Source of the DNA: Bacillota bacterium
GTDB lineage: Bacteria > Bacillota > Clostridia > Lachnospirales > Lachnospiraceae
NCBI GenBank assembly: GCA_023411215.1
Contig: JAEYOY010000071.1
Coordinates: 1-37,636 of the forward strand
Reading direction: 5' to 3'
Length of the DNA: 37,636 nucleotides
The position numbers were made by a program, and so were the translations under genes. Shown here in pieces: positions 31,489 through 37,636 of the stretch. Numbering within the stretch: the first letter of the stretch is position 1; every line of letters begins with the position of its first letter. A model generated the notes under the pieces. It was not told the origin of the DNA. It ran no database searches and saw nothing but the letters and a program-made list of their open reading frames with translations.

Positions 31489-32577
31489 ATGAATCAGTTA
31501 CTTACCGTAAATTATGAGGGCCAACCCGCTTATGATATTTACTTGGAGCCGGACTTTAACAGGCTCTCAGAGGCATTATGCCCCATGAAGCTTAATAACC
31601 GCAAAGTCATGGTTATCACTGATAGCAATGTCGGAAAGCACTATCTGAACACAGTAAGAACCATTTTATCGAACTGTGCTAAACTCGTGGAAAGCATATC
31701 CTTTCCGGCAGGTGAGGACAGTAAAAATCTGGATACCGTAAGTCGATGTTATGAGCAATTGATTCAATTCGGCTTTGATCGAAACGATGTGCTGGTAGCT
31801 CTTGGCGGCGGTGTGGTTGGCGATCTCACCGGCTTTGTAGCAGCAACCTATCTACGTGGAATTCGATTTATCCAGATACCTACCTCCTTACTCTCAATGG
31901 TTGACTCCAGTATCGGTGGAAAGACAGGAGTAGATTTTAAAGCCTATAAGAACATGGTAGGAGCCTTCCACCAGCCTAAGCTGGTGTATATGAATCTTTC
32001 TACCTTAATAACCCTACCTGAGGCAGAATACTTATCCGGTATGGGGGAGATTATTAAACATGGGCTGATTAGGGATGTTGATTATTACCAGTGGTTGAAG
32101 AAGCAGGAGGTGGCAATTCATGCCAGAGACTATGAGGCATTACTTTCGATGGTATATCGTAGCTGTCTAATCAAAAGAGCTGTGGTAGAACAGGATCCAA
32201 AGGAACAAGGTGAGCGCGCATTATTAAACTTCGGTCACACGATAGGTCATTCGGTAGAGAAGCTAAAGGAGCTAACTCTGCTGCATGGACAATGTGTCTG
32301 CCTCGGAATGGCGGCCGCCTCATATCTATCCATGAAAAGAGGTGCAATCTCAGAAATCGAATATCAGGATATCCTTCAGACAATGTTACGCTTCAAACAG
32401 CCAATCACTGTACAGGGTTTATCCGCTGACAAAGTATATGAGGTAACAAAATCAGATAAAAAGATGGATTCGGATAAAATCAAATTCATATTGTTAGAGG
32501 AAGTCGGAAATGCGGTCATTGATACAACCGTAACAAAGGATGAGATGCTTTCCGCAATTCAATCCATAATAAAATAA
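31489..32577 (+). CDS. aroB: 3-dehydroquinate synthase
   Basis: Second step of the shikimate pathway: closes DAHP to 3-dehydroquinate using NAD and a divalent metal. The 362-residue protein shows FPAGEDSKNLDTV, the glycine-rich ALGGGVVGDLTGFVAATYLRGI, QIPTSLLSMVDSSIGGKTGVDF, GMGEIIKHGLI and NFGHTIGHSVEKL with metal-binding Glu and His residues. AAGGGA lies upstream of the ATG. It is followed by lspA after 23 bases. Confidence 0.97.
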   Translation: MNQLLTVNYEGQPAYDIYLEPDFNRLSEALCPMKLNNRKVMVITDSNVGKHYLNTVRTILSNCAKLVESISFPAGEDSKNLDTVSRCYEQLIQFGFDRNDVLVALGGGVVGDLTGFVAATYLRGIRFIQIPTSLLSMVDSSIGGKTGVDFKAYKNMVGAFHQPKLVYMNLSTLITLPEAEYLSGMGEIIKHGLIRDVDYYQWLKKQEVAIHARDYEALLSMVYRSCLIKRAVVEQDPKEQGERALLNFGHTIGHSVEKLKELTLLHGQCVCLGMAAASYLSMKRGAISEIEYQDILQTMLRFKQPITVQGLSADKVYEVTKSDKKMDSDKIKFILLEEVGNAVIDTTVTKDEMLSAIQSIIK

Positions 32578-32600
32578 AAGCGTACTTATTGGAGGATATT

Positions 32601-33170
32601 ATGAAGCAAAGACTTAGACATCTAATTTTATTTATCATTCTTACGGTAATTGACCAGGGGGTTAAACTATGGGCTAGACAGTCACTGATGAACAACGATC
32701 CCCTCGTAATCATACCGGATGTTTTCAGCTTTCAATACCATGAGAATACCGGGGCAGTGTGGGGTATCATGAGTGGTAAGGTTCAATTTCTTAGTATTTT
32801 CACCTTCCTAATACTGTTATTTATTGTTTTCCTGTATTTTAAGATCCCGCAGGATAAGAAATATAATCCGTTGAAGCTGATTACCGTGTTCATTATAGCG
32901 GGAGCGGTGGGAAACCTGATTGACCGTATCCTCTTAGGTTATGTAGTCGACTTCATTTATTTTGAGCTGATAAACTTCCCGTTATTTAATATAGCAGACA
33001 GTTATCTGACCGTATCCTGTGTCTTATTATTCCTTTTGGCTATATTCTATTATAAGGATACTGATTTTGAATTCCTGGATCGGCTATTTGGTTCAAAGAA
33101 AAAGTCATCCATCGATACCGATAAAACTTCTGAGGCTTCTTCAGAAAATGAGAGCAAGGAAGAAGAATAG
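32601..33170 (+). CDS. lspA: Lipoprotein signal peptidase (signal peptidase II)
   Basis: Membrane aspartic protease that removes signal peptides from lipidated prolipoproteins, such as the predicted DacA-type lipoprotein in this window. The 189-residue protein has four hydrophobic segments, the N-terminal DQGVKLWARQ, YHENTGAVWGI, and the catalytic aspartates Asp108 in GNLIDRI and Asp133 in FNIADSYLT. A charged tail of about 35 residues (KKKSSIDTDKTSEASSENESKEEE type) extends beyond the usual end. The ATG five bases after GGAGG is used; an in-frame TTG at 32589 overlaps that site. Confidence 0.95.
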   Translation: MKQRLRHLILFIILTVIDQGVKLWARQSLMNNDPLVIIPDVFSFQYHENTGAVWGIMSGKVQFLSIFTFLILLFIVFLYFKIPQDKKYNPLKLITVFIIAGAVGNLIDRILLGYVVDFIYFELINFPLFNIADSYLTVSCVLLFLLAIFYYKDTDFEFLDRLFGSKKKSSIDTDKTSEASSENESKEEE

Positions 33171-33229
33171 GTTCCAATTCGAAATTGGTAGATATAACAT
33201 TATTATGTAAACTAGAAAGGATCATTCGA

Positions 33230-34186
33230 ATGGAGGATGAAGTATTAGAGTTGTCGGAGTCGGAACAAATTCTGGAATATGTCGTTAATGAAGAGCATCA
33301 TGGTATCCGTATCGACAAATACTTATCGACAATCCAAGACGACCTTACCCGCAGCTATATTCAAAAACTAATTGAGGATGGTAGGATTATTCTAGATGAG
33401 AAGCCTGTAAAATCTAATTTTAAGGTCAAAACAGGGCAAATAGTACAAATTATCCTTCCTGAGCCTATCCAGGCTGAAATCGTCCCTGAGGACCTTCCAA
33501 TTGATATTATATATGAAGATAAGGATCTTATTGTAATCAATAAGCAGAAGGGACTCGTGGTTCATCCAGCCGCCGGACATGCTTCCGGTACCTTGGTGAA
33601 TGCATTACTATATCACTGCAGCGGAGAACTATCCGGCATCAACGGTGTCATGCGCCCCGGAATAGTCCATCGGATTGACCGGGATACCACCGGCGTTCTG
33701 GTTGCCTGTAAGAATGATAAAGCACACCAATGTATTGCGGATCAATTGAAAGTACATTCGATTACACGAAAGTATCAGGCTATTGTATATAATACCTTTC
33801 AGACTGACTGTGGAAGAGTGGAAGGCCCGATTGGAAGAGACCCTAAGGATCGTAAGAAGATGGCCATCAATCATAAAAATGGTAAATCTGCTGCTACGAA
33901 CTATATCGTGCTTGAGAATCTGGCAAAGCATTATGCACATGTGGAATGTTCCCTGGAGACCGGTCGTACCCACCAAATCAGAGTTCATATGGCTAGTATA
34001 CGTCATCCACTGCTTGGTGATATAGTCTATGGTCCAAGTAAAGATCCCTTTCATCTAGAGGGACAGGCTTTGCATGCCGGAGTACTTGGTTTTATACATC
34101 CAACAACGAAGGAATATGTAGAATTTAGCGCACCACTTCCGGAATATTTTACTGATTTATTATTGAAATTAAGACATAAGGGGTAG
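33230..34186 (+). CDS. RluA-family large-subunit pseudouridine synthase (RluD/YlyB type)
   Basis: Isomerises specific uridines of 23S rRNA to pseudouridine. The 318-residue protein has an N-terminal S4 domain (about 21-75: GIRIDKYLSTI, SYIQKLIEDGRI) and the catalytic domain with LIVINKQKGLVVHPAAGH, GIVHRIDRDTTGVLV (catalytic Asp150), and LETGRTHQIRVHMASI. Its place right after lspA matches the lspA-ylyB order of Firmicutes, which supports this subfamily. The ATG nine bases after GAAAGG is used. A small CCAATT/AATTGG hairpin lies between lspA and this gene. Confidence 0.94.
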   Translation: MEDEVLELSESEQILEYVVNEEHHGIRIDKYLSTIQDDLTRSYIQKLIEDGRIILDEKPVKSNFKVKTGQIVQIILPEPIQAEIVPEDLPIDIIYEDKDLIVINKQKGLVVHPAAGHASGTLVNALLYHCSGELSGINGVMRPGIVHRIDRDTTGVLVACKNDKAHQCIADQLKVHSITRKYQAIVYNTFQTDCGRVEGPIGRDPKDRKKMAINHKNGKSAATNYIVLENLAKHYAHVECSLETGRTHQIRVHMASIRHPLLGDIVYGPSKDPFHLEGQALHAGVLGFIHPTTKEYVEFSAPLPEYFTDLLLKLRHKG

Positions 34187-34192
34187 CCTTCA

Positions 34193-35482
34193 TTGAAAAG
34201 AAAAGTCATTGATGAATTAATTGGTTGGAAAAATGATACATCGGATATTCCCGTATTACTTGCGGGTGCGAAAGGGGTTGGTAAAACCTATCTTGCTTAT
34301 GATTTTGCCAAGTCCTTTTTTGAGCACATCTATTATATTAATTTTGAACGCGAGCCGCTGAAGGCCAGTCTATTCCAGGCTGGAACGGATGGAAATATTG
34401 TAGATAATTTGCTTATGCAATTTAATATAACAGAGGAGCAGGCTCTTGAAACTCGTATCTTAATATTGGATGAAATCTGCTTTTGTAAAGAGGCAATGGA
34501 TATAATCAAGAACAAGCGATTGGATGGAGTATTTGACTATATTCTGGCTATTACCAGTCATCCCCTGCCGAAGGAATTCGAGGCCGATTTCCTTCGAATT
34601 TGTGTCCATCCGTTGGAATTTGATGAGTTTTTAAGAGCCACCGGTAACGAATGGTATATCGAAACTATTATAAATCATTATTATTCTTCTACGAAGATAC
34701 CTGAGATTGTACATAAAGAGCTTCTTGTCCTACATCAGCTGTATCTCCAGATAGGTGGTATGCCGGGAGTCATCAATGAATACCTTAATCTTCAGGATAC
34801 GGTTAATGTATCCGAACGACATAGCTTTATTATCGGCTCTTATCATGATTATATACTCCGCGATAATTCCGACAGCGATGCGTTAAAAATGAATCAGGTA
34901 ATAGATAGCCTGACTTACCAGCTAATGAAAGAAAATAAGAAATTTCAGTATAAAATCATAAGAAAAGGCACTACCCATGCAATGTACCGTGATGCTATTA
35001 AAAAACTGGTAGAACAGAACTATGTAATTCGATGTAATCGAATAAATAATGAACTATTGCAATTCCCATCGCAAATTGATATTCTTAATAATTCCTGTGT
35101 GGAGGATAATTCAAACTTTAAACTCTATCTTCCTGATACCGGATTGTTGTATTCAAAATTAATAGAAGAGCAGGGACAGGAAGGTGTAATCCAGTATCAG
35201 AAGTCCTTGTTGGAGAATTACATAGCACAATCCCTCCATGCCAAAAATTATCCTTTCGCTTTTTGGGAAAGTGAATCTATGGCTAAAATCGACTTCATTA
35301 TCTCTAAAAATCTTGAGATGATACCCATTGAAGTCTTTCTTGGTGAAAATACCCGATCGAAGAGTATCAGTGTATTAAAGCAAAAATATATGCCTCCATA
35401 TTCCATCAAAATTTCGGCGAAGAATTTTGAGTATTCCAATCAAGTGAAATATGTTCCCTACTACGCAGTTTTTTGTATATAA
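34193..35482 (+). CDS. AAA ATPase with DUF4143 domain
   Basis: A 430-residue member of the AAA_14/DUF4143 group. Walker A GAKGVGKT is at 25-32, Walker B ILILDEI with Asp93-Glu94, and the C-terminal DUF4143 part (about 220-430) has SLLENYIAQSLHAK and FWESESMAKIDFIIS-x-n-MIPIEV, the arrangement of a PD-(D/E)xK-like fold (Asp in KIDFII, Glu in PIEV). These proteins are common and scattered in anaerobes; proposed roles include toxin-antitoxin or DNA transactions, none shown. It starts at TTG, nine bases after AAGGGG and seven after the rluD-type stop, so it appears to be co-transcribed with housekeeping genes, although such ATPases are usually accessory. Confidence 0.85.
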   Translation: MKRKVIDELIGWKNDTSDIPVLLAGAKGVGKTYLAYDFAKSFFEHIYYINFEREPLKASLFQAGTDGNIVDNLLMQFNITEEQALETRILILDEICFCKEAMDIIKNKRLDGVFDYILAITSHPLPKEFEADFLRICVHPLEFDEFLRATGNEWYIETIINHYYSSTKIPEIVHKELLVLHQLYLQIGGMPGVINEYLNLQDTVNVSERHSFIIGSYHDYILRDNSDSDALKMNQVIDSLTYQLMKENKKFQYKIIRKGTTHAMYRDAIKKLVEQNYVIRCNRINNELLQFPSQIDILNNSCVEDNSNFKLYLPDTGLLYSKLIEEQGQEGVIQYQKSLLENYIAQSLHAKNYPFAFWESESMAKIDFIISKNLEMIPIEVFLGENTRSKSISVLKQKYMPPYSIKISAKNFEYSNQVKYVPYYAVFCI

Positions 35483-35526
35483 TACCATATTTTAACTAAT
35501 ATTTTAAGTATTTATTAAGAAAATAG

Positions 35527-35585
35527 TTGACAAATATATTCTATTATTATAGTATAGATATACAGCCTTCGGTCTACGTGTGTAG
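35527..35585 (+). promoter_or_regulatory. Putative promoter with BlaI/MecI-like dyad 1
   Basis: TTGACA (35527-35532) is followed at 17 bases by TAGTAT (35550-35555); TATAGT and TATAGA nearby are alternatives at 15 and 20 bases. CTAC-GTGT-GTAG at 35574-35585 lies just downstream and resembles the CTACA-NN-TGTAG operator core of BlaI/MecI/CopY repressors with one departure. A repressor bound there would block transcription. Confidence 0.45.
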
Positions 35586-35764
35586 TTTTATGTACATAGC
35601 GTCAGAAAATATATTCTACATCAGTAAGTTACTGGATTTACTGGATTGTAGAGTTGTTTATAAAATCAAAATCTTTTGTGTGTGAATTATAAGATATATT
35701 TTAAATTCTTTTTATTAGACTATAAATGCAGCAGATGAACGGAGAAGCATATGCTGTATTTCAT

Positions 35765-35782
35765 TTTCTACAGTTGTAGAAA
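35765..35782. promoter_or_regulatory. BlaI/MecI/CopY-type operator dyad 2
   Basis: TTTCTACA and TGTAGAAA form a perfect 8-bp dyad around GT, containing the TACA-N2-TGTA core known for this repressor family, 34 bases before the repressor start codon. The 334-base gap also holds spread half-sites (CTACA 35616, TGTAG 35647). Confidence 0.65.
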
Positions 35783-35816
35783 TATAGAATTATAGCTAAG
35801 AGGGGTGTAGGATATC

Positions 35817-36191
35817 ATGTCATCGTTGCCAGAAATACGTCTTCACGAAGGAGAACTCAATATTATGGAGTTGCTATGGTCTAATAAGTCCTTAGCAGCA
35901 AAAGATATATCCAAAATCATTAAGGAATATATCGGTTGGGAAAAGAATACCACCTATACAGTAATCAATCGCTTGATTGAGAAAGGTGCTATCAAACGGG
36001 AAGATCCCGGTTTCTTATGTAAGGCCGCGATATCGAAGCGTACTGTACAGACAATCGAGACAAAAGTTTTACTTAACAAATTGTACAACGGATCATTAAG
36101 TACATTTTTAGCAGAGTATTTAAAAAATCAGGATTTATCGAAAGCAGAGGTCCTAGAGCTTCAGAGAATAATAGGAGAACAGAGGTTTTAA
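35817..36191 (+). CDS. BlaI/MecI/CopY-family transcriptional repressor
   Basis: A 124-residue winged-helix repressor. The DNA-binding domain (about 1-72) has ELNIMELLWSNKSLAAKDISKII, then GWEKNTTYTVINRLIEKGAIKRE, the strongly conserved recognition helix and wing of the family; the C-terminal helices would dimerise. No BlaR1/MecR1 sensor-protease gene is beside it, so the inducing signal is unknown. A perfect TACA-N2-TGTA dyad upstream suggests autoregulation. The gene's stop codon lies inside a terminator, with an AviRa-like methyltransferase beyond it. Confidence 0.92.
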   Translation: MSSLPEIRLHEGELNIMELLWSNKSLAAKDISKIIKEYIGWEKNTTYTVINRLIEKGAIKREDPGFLCKAAISKRTVQTIETKVLLNKLYNGSLSTFLAEYLKNQDLSKAEVLELQRIIGEQRF

Positions 36192-36209
36192 TAAAATCTC
36201 TGTTTTTTT
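36178..36209 (+). terminator. Terminator overlapping the end of the repressor gene
   Basis: AACAGAGGTTTT (36178-36189) pairs with AAAATCTCTGTT (36193-36204) with one G-U pair, followed by T residues. The repressor stop codon is in the loop, so translation of the last codons should affect folding. Confidence 0.8.
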
Positions 36210-36257
36210 GTTCATAGACACAATGAAACGATTACTATAAAGGTTGAGAATATAATC

Positions 36258-36965
36258 ATGGAATATAAATTTACTAAAAATGATAATTTTGAAGATTTCT
36301 CCAGTGGAAGAGTTCTATATCATATTGGTGGCGAACCTACCTTTCCGGTTAGGTTGACTTTAGAAATATATGAACGTTGCCTAGAATATTCTAATAAGAA
36401 AACAGATATTACGCTCTATGATTGTTGTTGTGGCGGAGCCTATATGCTGACGATATTAGGCTTATTGAAGAATGGTACGATATCCAGGCTTTTTGGAAGC
36501 GATATTGATAAAAAAAGCATCCGATTGGCTGAAGATAATCTAGGGCTATTAACAGAGTCCGGATTAAACAAACGAAAAGACGAATTAGAGGCACTATATC
36601 AGTCGTATAGTAAATCATCCCACAAAGAAGCATTGTGTAGCCTAGATCGTATAAAAACCTTATTAACCAAGGAAATTACAACTGGCGTATTCCTTCAAAA
36701 TGCTTTCGAGTTTAACGATCTGTCATTCATACCTGATATTATCATGACAGACGTTCCCTATGGAAATCTTGCTGAATGGAATGAAGGACTTGGAGGCATA
36801 AATGAAATGCTGAAATCAATTTCTAAAGTTTGTGGTCCGGAAACAATTCTATGTGTCTGTATGGATAAAAAACAAAAGATTCAAACGGATCTATTTGAGA
36901 GACTTGAGAAACAAATGATTGGTAAACGCAAATTTGAGATCTATAAGAAAAAGATCACGAATTAA
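36258..36965 (+). CDS. AviRa-like 23S rRNA methyltransferase
   Basis: A 235-residue SAM-dependent methyltransferase. From memory of the family it resembles AviRa, the rRNA guanosine methyltransferase giving resistance to the orthosomycin avilamycin: FPVRLTLEIYERCLE near the start, motif I LYDCCCGGAYMLTILGLL (Asp55), GSDIDKKSIRLAEDNLGLL, a helical insert KRKDELEALYQSY, and the catalytic-type motif TDVPYG (Asp165-Tyr168). No transmembrane segment. Ribosome binding looks weak: AAAGG is 14 bases from the ATG. It follows the BlaI-type repressor beyond a terminator, with no convincing promoter of its own, so read-through or an unrecognised promoter is needed. The resistance function is inferred, not shown; a housekeeping rRNA or other substrate is possible. 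Confidence 0.7.
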   Translation: MEYKFTKNDNFEDFSSGRVLYHIGGEPTFPVRLTLEIYERCLEYSNKKTDITLYDCCCGGAYMLTILGLLKNGTISRLFGSDIDKKSIRLAEDNLGLLTESGLNKRKDELEALYQSYSKSSHKEALCSLDRIKTLLTKEITTGVFLQNAFEFNDLSFIPDIIMTDVPYGNLAEWNEGLGGINEMLKSISKVCGPETILCVCMDKKQKIQTDLFERLEKQMIGKRKFEIYKKKITN

Positions 36966-37014
36966 GTGTCAATTGTAATAAATGTTAGGGAATAACTTAT
37001 ATTTATAAATCCTT

Positions 37015-37040
37015 AAAGCCTTGATTTTTAAGGCTTTTTT
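37015..37040 (+). terminator. Intrinsic terminator after the methyltransferase
   Basis: AAAGCCTT (37015-37022) pairs with AAGGCTTT (37030-37037), followed by T. It lies 50 bases past the stop codon. Confidence 0.85.
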
Positions 37041-37085
37041 CGATTCATAGATTTCTATAGCCTAAATTTTGTTTCACAAATTTAT

Positions 37086-37166
37086 GAAGTAAACCTTATG
37101 CAATATCGAAACATGAAATAAATCTTAGGTATTATAGTGCTTTTTGAAGTAAATATTAGGCGATTT
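37086..37166 (+). repeat. Three degenerate direct repeats, period about 30
   Basis: Repeats starting at 37086, 37115 and 37146 share the pattern GAARTAAAYMTTAKG followed by an AT-rich tail. A weaker related phrase (AATAAATGTTAGGG) occurs near 36977. They lie in the 490-base gap before the nucleoside phosphorylase. The repeats are too diverged and few for a CRISPR array. A 60-codon frame at 37137-37319 overlaps them but has no ribosome site. Confidence 0.45.
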
Positions 37167-37356
37167 AACAGGCATATTCCTTTCCCAATATTTGGTCGCT
37201 TATTTAATAAGTTATATGAATTCTTTCTAAGAAAAATCGAAACTGATATAGAATATTCGTTTAATTATTATAACGTAATAGAGTTAGTAGAGATGAATTT
37301 TTTGAAGTATACGAAATAGAGTAGTAAATGAGTCTTCCAGAAATATACATGAAACC

Positions 37357-37385
37357 TTTACACAACTGTAAATATACGGTATAAT
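37357..37385 (+). promoter_or_regulatory. Promoter for the nucleoside phosphorylase gene
   Basis: TTTACA (37357-37362) and TATAAT (37380-37385) are 17 bases apart. A TTTACA-CAAC-TGTAAA dyad (37357-37372) overlaps the -35 and could be an operator. Confidence 0.7.
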
Positions 37386-37455
37386 CCTTTATATGTTAAT
37401 TTCCAATTGTTTTCTATTGATAAGCATAAAATATGCTTTAAGAAAAGGTGATTGC

Positions 37456-37636
37456 TTGACTATATACAAAAATGCATTTCCAATTCTGGAATATGATGAT
37501 GAAAAAGAAGGAGTTATAATACCAAATAGAAATGGTAAAGCATTGTTACCAGAGATATGTGTAATAACATTTTTTCGTGAAGTTTTAGAGGATTTCGTTA
37601 CAAAACATAAATCCGAAATCAGACATAATTACAGGT
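37456..37636 (+). CDS. Nucleoside phosphorylase (3'-truncated by window edge)
   Basis: The first 60 residues of a protein that matches the start of the purine/uridine phosphorylase-like family found in Firmicutes: FPILEYDD, VIIPNRNGKALLPEICVITFF and the following helix. In this family the phrase ILEYD-x-n-PNR...LPE-x-CVITFF is the usual N-terminus; the enzyme would split nucleosides with phosphate. Substrate cannot be judged from this part. It starts at TTG, five bases after AAAGGTG; the frame before it is closed. It has its own promoter and is unlinked to the methyltransferase by a terminator. Confidence 0.7.
   Translation, partial: MTIYKNAFPILEYDDEKEGVIIPNRNGKALLPEICVITFFREVLEDFVTKHKSEIRHNYR

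Noticed and set aside
37086..37166. CRISPR array
   Set aside because: Only three poorly conserved repeats with gaps of about 8-10 bases; no cas genes.
37137..37319. 60-codon forward frame before the phosphorylase
   Set aside because: GTG start without ribosome site, overlaps the degenerate repeats, and shows no recognisable family pattern.
37357..37372. A third BlaI-type operator at the phosphorylase promoter
   Set aside because: The dyad has TACA and TGTA but four bases between them instead of two, so it does not fit the same operator; kept only as a generic palindrome.
1..37636. Insertion sequences, prophage genes, tRNA or rRNA genes
   Set aside because: No transposase, integrase, phage structural protein, tRNA cloverleaf or rRNA sequence was recognised on either strand.

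Overview
The window looks like a chromosomal core region of a low-GC, spore-forming Gram-positive bacterium, most likely class Clostridia and probably a Lachnospiraceae/Lachnoclostridium-type organism. Reasons: SpoIVA at the left edge; a single cluster holding mreBCD, PBP2, minCDE, rodA and mgsA; a sepF-ylmH-divIVA cluster; strong AGGAGG ribosome sites; frequent TTG starts; U-tailed terminators. Genus-level placement is inference. Nearly every gene lies on the + strand; the only supported - strand gene is a 65-residue DUF378 protein.

Layout. (1) 1-2793: the 3' part of spoIVA, then a secreted SH3/NlpC-P60 wall hydrolase behind a sigma-A-type promoter and a WalR-like box. (2) 3020-5193: a membrane-anchored MutS-family ATPase and rnhA. 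(3) 5481-12994: mutS-mutL-miaA and a PLP enzyme of the methionine gamma-lyase/YnbB family. (4) 13156-14194: a DUF4321 membrane protein and radC. (5) 14557-23815: mreB-mreC-mreD-PBP2-minC-minD-minE-rodA-mgsA, combining elongation machinery, division-site selection and methylglyoxal synthase. (6) 24369-26461: a lipoprotein D-Ala-D-Ala carboxypeptidase, a small P-loop protein and the reverse-strand DUF378 gene. (7) 26758-31268: a HlyD-like membrane protein, yggS, sepF, ylmH, divIVA. (8) 31489-35482: aroB, lspA, an RluD-type pseudouridine synthase and an AAA/DUF4143 ATPase. (9) 35817-37636: an orphan BlaI/MecI-type repressor with two operator-like dyads, an AviRa-like rRNA methyltransferase, and the start of a nucleoside phosphorylase.

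The genes themselves are mostly well-known housekeeping functions. The less expected content is between them. A composite multi-hairpin repeat occurs after mutL, twice after radC and after mgsA; its first bases supply the stop codon of both mutL and radC. A separate 43-bp palindromic repeat occurs three times. An inverted-repeat element sits between mreB and mreC, a triplicated hairpin precedes yggS, and several leaders (mreD, minD, sepF, divIVA) have hairpins next to the Shine-Dalgarno sequence. The best candidate for a small regulated system is the repressor plus AviRa-like methyltransferase pair, separated by a terminator that overlaps the repressor stop codon.

All calls come from reading sequence and remembered family features; no database search or folding program was run.
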